DNA from: Planctomycetia bacterium | GTDB lineage: Bacteria > Planctomycetota > Brocadiia > Brocadiales > Brocadiaceae | Length of the DNA: 64,000 nucleotides | NCBI GenBank assembly: GCA_015075005.1 | Contig: JABTVC010000003.1 | Span: 186,001-250,000, forward strand | Direction: 5' to 3' | Part shown: piece after piece, positions 54,929 to 63,634 of the stretch | Layout: the number at the start of each line of letters is the position of its first letter | How positions within the stretch are numbered: the stretch's first letter is position 1 | Translations under genes and position numbers: made by a program | Notes under the pieces: generated by a model | Told to the model about the DNA's origin: nothing | Seen by the model: only the letters and a program-made list of their open reading frames with translations | The model's database searches: none

Positions 54929-56233
54929 ATGCGGCCCGATGACAAGAAAGCGATCTTCGGATGGAGCATGTATGATTGGGCCAATTCGGCCTTTGCCACA
55001 ACGATCATGGCTGGATTTTTTCCAATTTTTTTAAAACAATTCTGGAGTGCCGGCGCCGATACCACCGTAAGTACTGCAAGATTAGGACTTGCAAATTCTA
55101 TTGCCGGCATTACTGTGGGTCTGTCAGCTCCCTTATTAGGTGCTATTGCTGACAAAGGAACATCAAAAAAGAAGTTTCTTCTTTTTTTCGCTTACATGGG
55201 CGCGGTGATGACTTCTACCCTATACACGGTTTCAAAAGATAATTGGCCTATTGCTGTCTTGTTGTATGTCCTGGCAACCATTGGGTTCTCCGGAGGTAAC
55301 ATTTTCTATGACGCATTAATCACTGGTGTTGCATCTGAGAAGAAGATAGATTTTGTTTCTGCTTTGGGTTTTTCTCTGGGCTATCTGGGGGGTGGTATAC
55401 TTTTCACTCTAAATGTATGGATGACCCGCAGTCCTGAAACATTCGGATTTGCAAATGCCGGAGAAACTATAAAATTCTCATTCCTCTCCGCAGGTATCTG
55501 GTGGGCAGTCTTTTCGGTTCCGCTATTCCTCTTTGTGAAAGAGCCAAGAAATAAAAAGGCTAATTCGGCTACAGGTATAAGCATGGTGAAGGCGGGTTTT
55601 GCTCAATTAAAAGAGACTTATCATAATATCCGACTTTTGAAAACCATATTTTTGTTCCTTGTCGCTTACTGGCTTTATATTGACGGCGTGAATACAATTG
55701 TACACATGGCGGTGGATTATGGCATTTCCATTGGCTTCGAATCCAGCGACTTAATCGTTGCATTGCTCGTCACCCAGTTCGTTGGTTTTCCGGCCGCCAT
55801 AGTATTTGGTTACCTTGGCGTTAAGATAGGCGCCAGGCGTGCCATTTTTATCGCCATTGCAGTTTATCTGTTTGTTTCCGTCTGGGGCGCCTTTATTCAA
55901 AGCAAAAAAGAGTTTTTTATCCTCGCCGTTATCGTTGGTCTGGTACAAGGAGGCATTCAGGCACTAAGTCGTTCATATTATGCAAAAATAATCCCTGTCG
56001 ACAAATCAGCTGAGTACTTTGGCTTCTATAATATGCTCGGCAAATTCTCGGTTGTTATCGGCCCTGCCCTCATTGGGGGAGTCGGTCTACTAGTAAAATC
56101 TATGGGTTACAGTAGTAATATTGCATCACGAGCAGGCATCATATCGGTTTCGTTCTTCTTCATAGCAGGCGGAACTCTATTCTATTTTGTACGTGAAGAG
56201 AAGGGAAGAGACGATGCTAAATATTTGTCTTAA
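54929..56233 (+). CDS. MFS transporter, UMF1/Atg22-like family
   Basis: 434 residues with about twelve membrane helices. It opens DDKKAIFGWSMYDWANSAFA and continues TIMAGFFPIFLKQFW, the family's hallmark. GLSAPLLGAIADKGTSKKKF is the loop 2-3 motif, and VQGGIQALSRSYYAKIIP lies in the second half. UMF1 family members in other organisms export amino acids or related small molecules; the substrate here is unknown. No close partner gene; the next gene (plsC) begins 124 bases downstream. Confidence 0.88.
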   Translation: MRPDDKKAIFGWSMYDWANSAFATTIMAGFFPIFLKQFWSAGADTTVSTARLGLANSIAGITVGLSAPLLGAIADKGTSKKKFLLFFAYMGAVMTSTLYTVSKDNWPIAVLLYVLATIGFSGGNIFYDALITGVASEKKIDFVSALGFSLGYLGGGILFTLNVWMTRSPETFGFANAGETIKFSFLSAGIWWAVFSVPLFLFVKEPRNKKANSATGISMVKAGFAQLKETYHNIRLLKTIFLFLVAYWLYIDGVNTIVHMAVDYGISIGFESSDLIVALLVTQFVGFPAAIVFGYLGVKIGARRAIFIAIAVYLFVSVWGAFIQSKKEFFILAVIVGLVQGGIQALSRSYYAKIIPVDKSAEYFGFYNMLGKFSVVIGPALIGGVGLLVKSMGYSSNIASRAGIISVSFFFIAGGTLFYFVREEKGRDDAKYLS

Positions 56234-56357
56234 AAAGCCCCTGATTAATTGGGACGTGGATTTCCTCAAATATACTCCCAATAATTACTCTTCTAAAAAT
56301 CAAAGGTATGGCCGCTGTATTAACGGATATTCAGGAGATCGCACCTGACGAATTAAT

Positions 56358-57062
56358 ATGAAAAAAGAAACAGGAAAGACACGTCATGCAAAAGCTGCAT
56401 TTTTTTATACCATGCATCCCTACCTTCTTGGATTTCTGAATAATTGTTTCTTCTTCGTGCTCAAGGCGGCAGGCGTTGTGTTATTAAAAGTTTTTTTTCA
56501 TATCCAGGCTCAAAATGCAGGATATGTCCCCCGGAAAGGACCTGTTATTGTTGCCGCAAACCATTTCAGTTACATGGACCCCGTGGCGCTTCAATCAATG
56601 TTTCCGAGACGCATTTCCTTCATGATGACGGAACTCTATTACGAAGGACGCGGAAAGTGGCTTTTTCAATTATTGCATTGTATCTGTGTGAAAGAGAAGG
56701 GTTCAAATAGCACTGCACTTAAGCAGGGTATGGAGGTACTTACCAGAAACGGCGTTTTAGGCATCTTCCCTGAAGGAGGGGTAAGCCGGGAGGGTCGCCT
56801 TCAGGAAGGAAACCCGGGTATCGGTTTTCTTGCCATAAAGAGCGGCGCGCCCGTCATCCCTGCATTTATCTCTGGCACTTACAAGGCATTACCAAAGGGT
56901 GCAAAGATACCAAAAATTTCCCGAATTACAATAATCTTTGGCAAACCGATGACATTTGAAAATTTTAACGAACAGGAAAGGAAGAAAGGGATTGAGGAGA
57001 TTACAAAAGTGATTATGGGGCATATTGAAAAACTATCTTTTTCTGACAAACAAAGAGAATAA
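56358..57062 (+). CDS. 1-acyl-sn-glycerol-3-phosphate acyltransferase (PlsC family)
   Basis: 234 residues. N-terminal helix LNNCFFFVLKAAGVVLLKVF. Motif I is AANHFSYMDPVALQ (HxxxxD catalytic), motif III GIFPEGGVSREGRL, motif IV GAPVIPAFISGTYKALP. It transfers an acyl chain to lysophosphatidate in phospholipid synthesis at the inner face of the membrane. It runs into an alpha/beta hydrolase gene 22 bases downstream; the pair may remodel lipids. Confidence 0.9.
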   Translation: MKKETGKTRHAKAAFFYTMHPYLLGFLNNCFFFVLKAAGVVLLKVFFHIQAQNAGYVPRKGPVIVAANHFSYMDPVALQSMFPRRISFMMTELYYEGRGKWLFQLLHCICVKEKGSNSTALKQGMEVLTRNGVLGIFPEGGVSREGRLQEGNPGIGFLAIKSGAPVIPAFISGTYKALPKGAKIPKISRITIIFGKPMTFENFNEQERKKGIEEITKVIMGHIEKLSFSDKQRE

Positions 57063-57084
57063 ATTTTGGTGCTTTTTCAAGATC

Positions 57085-57870
57085 ATGCTGAATAATTCAA
57101 TACTTAACGATTTATCTATTTACAGCGAAGAATTTATGCTTGGTCATGGCAAGACGGCGTGCCTGCTGATCCATGGCTTTTGCTGCGGACCGATCCAGAT
57201 GCGGGAACTTGCGGAACATTTGTGTAAGTGGGGTTTTACCGCAAGGGGGATACTTCTGCCGGGGCACTGCAGAAATACCGGTGGTCTTGCAGCAAACGCC
57301 CATCACGACTGGAAAGAAAAGGTAGCGTCTGAATATCAGCAGTTGCAAATGCATTACGAAAAGGTCATCGTTATCGGGTTCTCGCTGGGGGCATTGCTGA
57401 CCTTGCAACTGGCCTTAGAATATCCCCCAGAAAGGATCATTCTCATGGGTGCCCCTCTGTTTATGATCCGGGAATACCTCCCCACACAGAGTTTGATCAG
57501 ACTATGCAATAATTTTATGAAAAAGATAAAAACATGGAAGAGACGGTGTTATATGGAATCGGAAGGATACACCGGCTATCTGCATCAACCAGTAGATACG
57601 TATTTTTCATTACAAGCCCTGTATGGGATCGCAGAGGTCATTCGGGCTGTCGATTTGAGACTCAAGGACGTGAAATCGCCCACCATGGTTATCCATTCCA
57701 GGAAAGACCTTATTGCTGCCCCTGCAAGTGCAAAATACGTGATGAAAAATCTTGGTTCTCCCCACAAACGGCTGGTTTGGCTTGAACGAAGTCATCATTT
57801 GATGATGTACGATAAGGAAAAGGACGTGGTTTTTCAGTCTATAAAAGAATTTATAACAAACGATGGGTAG
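57085..57870 (+). CDS. Alpha/beta hydrolase (carboxylesterase / monoacylglycerol-lipase-like)
   Basis: About 261 residues from the ATG at 57085. The triad can be read: nucleophile Ser in VIGFSLGALLTLQLA, Asp in MVIHSRKDLIAAPAS and His in WLERSHHLMMYDKE. The oxyanion region is LLIHGFCCGPIQMRELAEHL. Est30-type carboxylesterases have this layout and length. The preceding plsC suggests an acyl-lipid substrate. The longer frame to 57025 overlaps plsC and is not favoured. Confidence 0.85.
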   Translation: MLNNSILNDLSIYSEEFMLGHGKTACLLIHGFCCGPIQMRELAEHLCKWGFTARGILLPGHCRNTGGLAANAHHDWKEKVASEYQQLQMHYEKVIVIGFSLGALLTLQLALEYPPERIILMGAPLFMIREYLPTQSLIRLCNNFMKKIKTWKRRCYMESEGYTGYLHQPVDTYFSLQALYGIAEVIRAVDLRLKDVKSPTMVIHSRKDLIAAPASAKYVMKNLGSPHKRLVWLERSHHLMMYDKEKDVVFQSIKEFITNDG

Positions 57871-57959
57871 AGCTTATCAGGCGTTGGCTTTACACCGAAA
57901 GTCGTTTTATGTGGATGAGAAGTGTTGAAATAGCCTTAATTTTGCGGTAATATTTATTA

Positions 57960-58784
57960 ATGCGAATAATAGCCTTGCTTCATACTGTTGGTGCCAACGA
58001 TCCCGTGTGGTCTACTATCCACAAAAATCTCAGATGCTTTATCCGCGCAATCTGTATAACCTGTGCAATCTGTGGTTTTATCCCCTCGCCCCGCATTATC
58101 TTTGCTATGGGAGAGGCATCGAAATTTACCTTTACCCAATTGGAATATTCTGGTGGGAATTGGAATCCAAGACCCAATGCGGGGAAACGCCTTATGTGGG
58201 AGATTATTAAACGTACCAGCGTTGAAACACGCATTGACATCGTTACCCTGCGGGCCGATGATGCAAATCTCTTTGAATATCCGTTTCTTTATATGGCGGG
58301 GGATCAGGAATTTTCACCCTTCAGCGCGAAGGAGATTAACAATTTAAAATTATACCTGGAATTTGGCGGCACGCTGTTAATTGATGATTGTCTTGGGAAA
58401 AGCGATTTTGGGTTTGATAAATCCATTCGACGTGAGATCGAACGGTTATTTCCCAATAAAACACTGAAAAAACTGCCCAATGACCATACTATTTTTAAAT
58501 CTTTTTACTTATTGAATCAGGCATATGGCAGGATCATGGAAAAACCTTATTTGGAAGGCCTAATAATAGAGAACCGGGCAGTCATTATTTATTCCCAGAA
58601 TGACCTTGGCGGAGCTTGGGCTAAAGATACCCTTGGAAGCTGGGAGTACCAGGTAATTCCCGGTGGTGAAACACAAAGATCCATGGCGTTCCGTCTGGGC
58701 ATTAACATTATCATGTATGCCCTAACAGGCGACTATAAGCAAGATCAAGTGCACTTGCCTTTTATTTTGAAAAGACAGATGTAG
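57960..58784 (+). CDS. DUF4159-domain protein with repeat-derived N-terminus
   Basis: 274 residues from the ATG at 57960. From about residue 54 DUF4159 is clear: FTFTQLEYSGGNWNPRPNAG, YPFLYMAGDQEFSPFSAKEI, LKLYLEFGGTLLIDDCLGK and NDHTIFKSFYLLNQ. DUF4159 proteins are abundant in planctomycetes and relatives and resemble glutamine-amidotransferase folds. The first 50 residues include IRAICITCAICGFIPSP, which translates a dispersed repeat and could act as a signal peptide. There is no ribosome-binding site at this ATG, so the start is uncertain. Confidence 0.75.
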   Translation: MRIIALLHTVGANDPVWSTIHKNLRCFIRAICITCAICGFIPSPRIIFAMGEASKFTFTQLEYSGGNWNPRPNAGKRLMWEIIKRTSVETRIDIVTLRADDANLFEYPFLYMAGDQEFSPFSAKEINNLKLYLEFGGTLLIDDCLGKSDFGFDKSIRREIERLFPNKTLKKLPNDHTIFKSFYLLNQAYGRIMEKPYLEGLIIENRAVIIYSQNDLGGAWAKDTLGSWEYQVIPGGETQRSMAFRLGINIIMYALTGDYKQDQVHLPFILKRQM

Positions 58785-58797
58785 TAAGGTTGGTGTT

Positions 58798-59693
58798 ATG
58801 GGAATTCCTGATGAATTGAATATCGTGACAGGTGCGTTTGGTTATACGGGTAAATATATAGCACAAAAGCTCCTGTCTCTTGGTAAAAAGGTCAGAACGA
58901 TTACCGGACACCCAACCGTCCGAATCCTTTTGGAGATCGGGTAAGTGCTGTTCCGTTCCATTTCGACAGTCGGGTCGAATTAACTAAAAGCCTGCAAGGT
59001 GCCACAACCCTTTATAATACGTACTGGATACGTTTTTCATACAAACAAGTCACATTCGATAAGGCCGTAGAACATACGAATGCCCTTATTAAGGCGGCTG
59101 AAGAAGCAGGAGTTCGCAGGATTGTACATATCAGCATCACAAACGCCTCCGAAGAGTCCCCTTTTCCTTATTTTAGAGGGAAGGGTATCCTGGAAAAGGC
59201 CATAAGTCAGTCCAGACTGTCCTACGCAATCATCCGGCCAACCGTACTTTTCGGGCACGAGGATATCCTTATCAATAATATTGCCTGGTTCCTGCGGCGG
59301 TTTCCCCTCTTTGCCGTTCTTGGTTCCGGCAATTACAAACTACAGCCTGTCTTTGTAGAAGACGTGGCCGATCTGGCAGTAAATGCTGGTCAATGCGCGG
59401 AAAATATGGCCATGGATGCAGTTGGCCCGGAGATTTACCCATTTCACGAAATGGTTCGACTCATTGCTGCCAAAGTCCATGGCAAGGCGAGGATGGTGCA
59501 TCTCAGGCCAGAATTAGCGCTTTTCTTTTCCAGATTGGCCGGCTACCTTGTGAATGATGTGGTATTAACCCGGGACGAGGCCTATGGGCTGATGTCAAAT
59601 CTTCTGATTTCCAGGGATACTCCAACAGGAAGAACAAGACTGAGTGATTGGCTGACCTGGAATGCTGATACTATTGGGATCAGATATGCCTGA
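58798..59693 (+). pseudogene. NAD(P)-binding epimerase/NmrA-like protein, one frameshift
   Basis: Frame 1 starts MGIPDELNIVTGAFGYTGKY (Rossmann TGxxGxxG) and ends after RTITGHPTV. Adding one base in the ACACCCAACC stretch near 58912 restores GHPNRPNPFGDRV and PFHFDSRVELTKSLQGATTL. It then continues to a stop at 59693: ALIKAAEEAGVRRIVHISIT, LSYAIIRPTVLFGHEDILIN, QPVFVEDVADLAVNA. Restored length is about 298 residues, typical of an extended SDR/NmrA family member related to complex I assembly factors. It follows the DUF4159 gene by 13 bases. A base-call error at the C/A run is likely. Confidence 0.8.
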
Positions 59694-59772
59694 GCTGGGT
59701 CGACACTACCGTTAGTTTCAAAAACCGGCACAGAGCACACCTTTGCCCCGATTCTTGCGATAACACAACAAA

Positions 59773-59809
59773 AACAAGGCGCATGCACTAAAGAAGCATG
59801 CGCCTTGTT
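59773..59809. terminator. 14-bp perfect hairpin between convergent genes
   Basis: AACAAGGCGCATGC (59773-59786) pairs perfectly with GCATGCGCCTTGTT (59796-59809), loop ACTAAAGAA. On the minus strand it is followed by TTTTTGTTG, so it likely terminates the secreted-protein transcript and perhaps the epimerase transcript too. Confidence 0.75.
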
Positions 59810-59821
59810 ACACCCCAACCC

Positions 59822-59909
59822 GAACGAGCCGGAACGCTTGGCCCGGGCGGTTTATCCCCCGCCCAAATGCCGACCACAAGTGACCGAGCTACAATATTTG
59901 CTAAGAAAC
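59822..59909. repeat. Direct repeat, left copy
   Basis: 88 bases starting GAACGAGCCGGAACGC and ending AAGAAAC. It is closely similar, in the same orientation, to the copy at 60411-60499, with shared blocks TTTATCCC, GCCCAAATGCCG and CACAAGTGACCG. The pair brackets the secreted Cys-rich protein gene. Confidence 0.75.
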
Positions 59910-59934
59910 TATTCAATTCAGATAAATTACAAAG

Positions 59935-60357
59935 TTACTTACAAATAGCCATTGTCCATGATCCCCTACCACCACAGGTATTAGTCCAGCTACCCGAAGC
60001 AGTCTTGCCACTGCGACCAGTGTGTTTTCCTGTATAGGCAAACTGGCCGCAACAACCGCCACGACTCGTTGCTATCAATTGAACATTCACCGCATCGAAG
60101 GTACCGGTTACGTTATACGTCCCGCATGTGCCCGTATTGACAGTCCCCGTCAATTGACCAGGCCCAGCTACCTGGAGGGTCCACACATACCCGTAGTTGT
60201 CGCATAAGGAAGGAATGGTTAGGCCCGCAGACACACCAAAAAACTTTGTATCATCCCCTACCTGAGGAGCTGTATCGTCGGCAGGGCCGGCATGTACGGA
60301 ACTTGTCAAGGCCATTGCAACAAACATCGCAAAAAAAACACCTAATAACTTTTTCAT
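59935..60357 (-). CDS. Secreted Cys-rich protein between direct repeats
   Basis: 140 residues from the ATG at 60357, which has GGGAGA upstream; the longer open frame to 60594 is not supported. The signal peptide MKKLLGVFFAMFVAMALTSS ends VHA, with cleavage before GPADD. The mature part of about 115 residues is rich in Gly and Thr and has six Cys (SLCDNYG, GTCGTYN, GGCCGQF, NTCGGRG, AICK), suggesting disulfides outside the cytoplasm. Gly/Thr-rich strands suggest a small beta sandwich. I do not recognise the family. Direct repeats on both sides suggest it moves or duplicates as a unit. Confidence 0.7.
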   Translation of the reverse strand: MKKLLGVFFAMFVAMALTSSVHAGPADDTAPQVGDDTKFFGVSAGLTIPSLCDNYGYVWTLQVAGPGQLTGTVNTGTCGTYNVTGTFDAVNVQLIATSRGGCCGQFAYTGKHTGRSGKTASGSWTNTCGGRGSWTMAICK

Positions 60358-60410
60358 TTTTCTTGTCTCCCTTTTATACATGGTTAACTTAAAACAACCT
60401 ATCCGAATCT

Positions 60411-60499
60411 GAACGAGTTGGAACGCGCAGCGCGGGCAGTTTATCCCAAGCCCAAATGCCGGACACAAGTGACCGGTGCTGCAATTTTTCCTGAGAAAC
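60411..60499. repeat. Direct repeat, right copy
   Basis: 89 bases, GAACGAGTTGGAACGC to GAGAAAC; partner of the copy at 59822-59909. It lies immediately upstream of the secreted-protein gene, so its end nearest the gene may hold the promoter. Confidence 0.75.
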
Positions 60500-61379
60500 G
60501 AAGACACCCTCTCCCTTTCTCCGTTTAGGCAAAACACCTCCTTTCTATTCGCAATATATTTCCGGTTAAAACAATTTTCCAAAGACAACTGCAAGTTTTA
60601 TGCAAAACAACAATTATCCATTCAAATAAGTCTTAATATATTTAATTGCTGGATATTACAGCATTGCTCATTGCTTATTATTTGTCTTGCTTCAGAAACA
60701 GATGAAACTCAATCTGTTCAAACTTAGGACTTTGTGTACAATTTGTCATCACATGAAGGACAAATTGTAGTCAACAACAAGTATTGTCTGTTTCAAGCAG
60801 ACAACACCTCTGGTTCCTGTTTTTTTGATTTAAGTGAATTAATGGTGAAACGCAGGGGTTTTCGTGAGCAACGAGGAGGAAAAAAGCAAATATTTGATTC
60901 GTTAATAAAGCAGACAAAGAATATTCGATAGAAAATGGAGGGAAAACTTGAGCATCGTGAAGTTGGGGTACTATCCATTTAAAAGGATTTGGTTAAATTG
61001 AGGTAAGTGAAGGAGCTTTTGGGAAATTTCAAGAATTACGGCAAGGGACTCCGTCTAAAAGGAAAGCCAGGAAAAGTATATGTCTATTGATTTTAAAATA
61101 CCGGAGATTTAACAAAATGCCCTCCTGTAGGGCCTTATGATATGAGCCAATACATCAGGCAGGGGAACGTTGGCACAGATACAACACAGCACCAAAAGAT
61201 ACTTCGGTGGTAAGAGGCATACTCAAATGTACAATGTCTGTTTATCACAGCTAACAAACAGCTTTTTAAGGATAGTTGTAAGATTTAAGGCGTGAGTTGA
61301 AAACTTAAATCTTACAACTGCGTTTTATCGGCACAATGCTTTACCTTGTTCGTGATTACTCCAATACAGTAAAGTGCAC
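60500..61379. other. Gene-free stretch with an inverted repeat
   Basis: About 880 bases without a supported gene. A 65-codon plus-strand frame (60734-60931) has no motif or clear ribosome-binding site. Short hairpins occur at about 60786-60803 (GTCTG/CAGAC) and 61230-61262. The main structured element, at 61274-61319, is listed separately. Confidence 0.5.
61274..61319. repeat. Perfect 16-bp inverted repeat
   Basis: AGTTGTAAGATTTAAG (61274-61289) pairs perfectly with CTTAAATCTTACAACT (61304-61319), with a 14-base loop. It lies 61 bases beyond the end of the M4 protease gene. Without a T-tract it could be a terminator of uncommon form or the remains of a small mobile element. Confidence 0.65.
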
Positions 61380-63077
61380 CTATTGGATACCAACAGCACT
61401 AAAGGCAGCTTTTACGGCAATAAGCTCTTTACCGTTGCCATACAGATCTATGGTTGCCTGTTCTACTGCATCACGGGCATCGACAAATTGAGAGTTAGGG
61501 GAAAGGTAAAACATGGCAGCGTAATATATCTGTTTTGCCTTTTCGGCGCCAACGTTCGTGTTTATAGTAATCAGATAAGCCGCCTTATTAGGAATACCAG
61601 AATTTATATGAACCCCCCCATTGTCAGTCCATGGTCTGTTTGCCGCACGATATTGTTCAGAGGTATGTTCGGGTTGCCCCCAACTGTTCAAGGCATTCTT
61701 GGGGTTATAGTCGTTTTCAGAATAGCTATCAGTTTTGAAGGGGGGATCATCCATTCTTCTGAGCGCGTAGTACGCCTCTTTGCCGGGGGTCTTTGCGATC
61801 TTCATGATATCCTCTGCCATCCAATAGGGACGGTCGTCCCCGTAATCGATAGACACAAACATTCCCATAACATCCGACCATGACTCATTCAGCGCACCAG
61901 GTTCTAAACCGTAGATAAGTCCATTTATTGCCTGTGTAACACCATGAGTGATTTCGTGGGCAACTACATCCAGAGACCCTGAAAAAGGAAAAAATGTTTG
62001 CCCGCCATCGCCATATACCATTTGCGTCTCATTCCAGAAGGCATTTTCGTATGCCGTATCGTAATGCACGGTCGATACAAGACCATGAGAAGAATCAAAT
62101 CCACTTCCAGCAAACCAGGAAAAATCGCTGAAATTGTTTTTATAGAAATCAAAGACAAAGTTTCCATAAAAATGGGCATCCACACCTGCCGGATCATCCC
62201 AGGAGTTGTTTAAATCCTTCATTATACTCCCCGGAAGCGATTTGGTGTTGTTGGCGGTATAAGTCTTTATCGTTACCGCAGTCGTATTAGAGAGAGGAGC
62301 GTTGCCAAGATAGAAGTTTCCTCCTTTCTCGTAGGTGTCAAAACTCTTTACATTACCATCCACACCAATGCCTGATCCCGTGGCCGAACCGGCATGCATA
62401 ACCCTGTTTTCAATAAGGATGATTGTACCGTCATGCGCATCAACATATACTCGATATCTCGAAGGCTCTGGTTCGGGATTAAACCGAAAATCTATCTTAT
62501 AACTAAGATAGCATTTTCCTTCCCAGAAAAAAACTACCAGGCTTGCAGTGTCAGTCTGTTTTAGGGAGCTTATCTCACGCCGGGCAATAGCCGTTGCTTC
62601 TTCCAGGGAGAGTATGGGAGTAGTTTTAACCGGGATATTTGGCTCAAAGTAGTTCGCCACTGTCGTTATTACACCATTCTCTATCCTTACAGTAATTTTA
62701 CCACCTATGACGTCCAGCCCGTCTTTTTTCTGCCTGAAACTAACAAATCGCCCCCTCGATGCGGCATTTGTGTTATCTAATGCTAACTCTTTATCCGGGT
62801 TTTTTACGCCAAACAATGCCTTATGCTGCTGAATGAAGCCTCTTGATAAGTCCACCTTAGACTTGTCAGACGGCCCGGTAAGCTGTCCCGAAATAAATTT
62901 AGCAACACCCCTCCTTTCGTCCCATTTTACAATTACACCCTTTGAAGAGGCCTTTTCTATTTCTGAAATGGCAGTCTTTTGATCTTTGCTTGCTGTGGTA
63001 GGAATGCCGTCGGCCATCACCATGCTATAACTAAAAATCACCCAAAAAGCAACACTACATCTTGCTAAATTTTTCAT
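61380..63077 (-). CDS. Secreted M4 (thermolysin-type) metalloprotease
   Basis: 565 residues from the ATG at 63077, with GGAG nine bases upstream (TTG 63092 rejected). Signal peptide MKNLARCSVAFWVIFSYSMV. A propeptide of about 190 residues contains FTP/PepSY-type strands (KVDLSRGFIQQHKALFGV, LSYKIDFRFNPEPEPSRY). The catalytic domain has zinc motif VVAHEITHGVTQAING, the third ligand in ALNESWSDVMG, and the catalytic His in DNGGVHINSGIPNKAAYL. A general secreted endopeptidase, matured by autocleavage. It is preceded by a good TTGACA promoter. Confidence 0.95.
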   Translation of the reverse strand: MKNLARCSVAFWVIFSYSMVMADGIPTTASKDQKTAISEIEKASSKGVIVKWDERRGVAKFISGQLTGPSDKSKVDLSRGFIQQHKALFGVKNPDKELALDNTNAASRGRFVSFRQKKDGLDVIGGKITVRIENGVITTVANYFEPNIPVKTTPILSLEEATAIARREISSLKQTDTASLVVFFWEGKCYLSYKIDFRFNPEPEPSRYRVYVDAHDGTIILIENRVMHAGSATGSGIGVDGNVKSFDTYEKGGNFYLGNAPLSNTTAVTIKTYTANNTKSLPGSIMKDLNNSWDDPAGVDAHFYGNFVFDFYKNNFSDFSWFAGSGFDSSHGLVSTVHYDTAYENAFWNETQMVYGDGGQTFFPFSGSLDVVAHEITHGVTQAINGLIYGLEPGALNESWSDVMGMFVSIDYGDDRPYWMAEDIMKIAKTPGKEAYYALRRMDDPPFKTDSYSENDYNPKNALNSWGQPEHTSEQYRAANRPWTDNGGVHINSGIPNKAAYLITINTNVGAEKAKQIYYAAMFYLSPNSQFVDARDAVEQATIDLYGNGKELIAVKAAFSAVGIQ

Positions 63078-63136
63078 ATTCTCTATCTCCAATGGGATGT
63101 CGTATAAGCTAATTCTCTCTCTTGCCTACGAAGTGT

Positions 63137-63165
63137 ATTTAAATACTTCTCATATTACTTGTCAA
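63137..63165 (-). promoter_or_regulatory. Promoter of the M4 protease gene
   Basis: On the minus strand a perfect -35 TTGACA (63165-63160) is followed after 17 bases by TTAAAT (63142-63137). The palindrome GTATTTAAATAC (63134-63145) overlaps the -10, a possible operator. Confidence 0.55.
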
Positions 63166-63262
63166 TAAAAAAATATATGTTGCAGGGAGGATTAGAATGT
63201 ACCAGTATCCGGTGATCTATGCCCAAGGTATTCATAAAAATCTGAATTTTAAATTGATAATA

Positions 63263-63294
63263 GGGTGGCACGTGCAAACCTTGTTTTGTCCGTG
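63263..63294. repeat. Degenerate copy of the 19.8-kb hairpin repeat
   Basis: GGGTGGCACGTGCAAACC followed by TTGTTTTGTCCGTG matches the complement of the element at 19815-19841 with a few changes. The arms no longer pair perfectly. Confidence 0.45.
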
Positions 63295-63430
63295 TTGGAC
63301 TTGTACGCTATTGTCTGTAAATCACAAATTAAAGGTTTGCTAAAAGAAGTGTTGATATTTATTCTCCTATTTGGTAAATTCGCACTAACAAAGGAGTTTA
63401 CCACAAAAATTTTAGAAAGAAGGCCGAACG

Positions 63431-63634
63431 ATGAATTTATTCGATGCGTTTGATATGGTTGCAAAAGATGAGAAGGCTTTGCAGGAAAAATACTTAAAGC
63501 ATGCAGATCAGGAGACGGACCCCTTTGTAAAGGCGTTTTTTAATAGAATTGTAAAAGATGCCGTAAAACATGAAAATAAGGTGTATAAGAAATACGAAAA
63601 AATTTTAAAAACAATAAACAAAAAAACCTATTAG
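63431..63634 (+). CDS. Small helical protein of unknown function
   Basis: 67 residues. GAAAGAAGG lies seven bases upstream of the ATG. The sequence MNLFDAFDMVAKDEKALQEK then YLKHADQETDPFVKAFF and KHENKVYKKYEKILK is helical, acidic at first and Lys-rich at the end. The E-x(n)-D-x-x-x-K-x-F-F and K-H-E-N pattern is reminiscent of half a rubrerythrin-type four-helix bundle, but this is only a resemblance. Reasonable coding evidence, no family named. Confidence 0.55.
   Translation: MNLFDAFDMVAKDEKALQEKYLKHADQETDPFVKAFFNRIVKDAVKHENKVYKKYEKILKTINKKTY

Noticed and set aside
60734..60931. 65-codon plus-strand frame
   Set aside because: No motif; its 5' end overlaps short hairpins and no ribosome-binding site is seen.
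63196..63345. Short plus-strand frame behind AGGGAGG
   Set aside because: Good ribosome-binding sequence, but the frame of about 49 codons runs through the dispersed repeat at 63263 and has no protein-like pattern.
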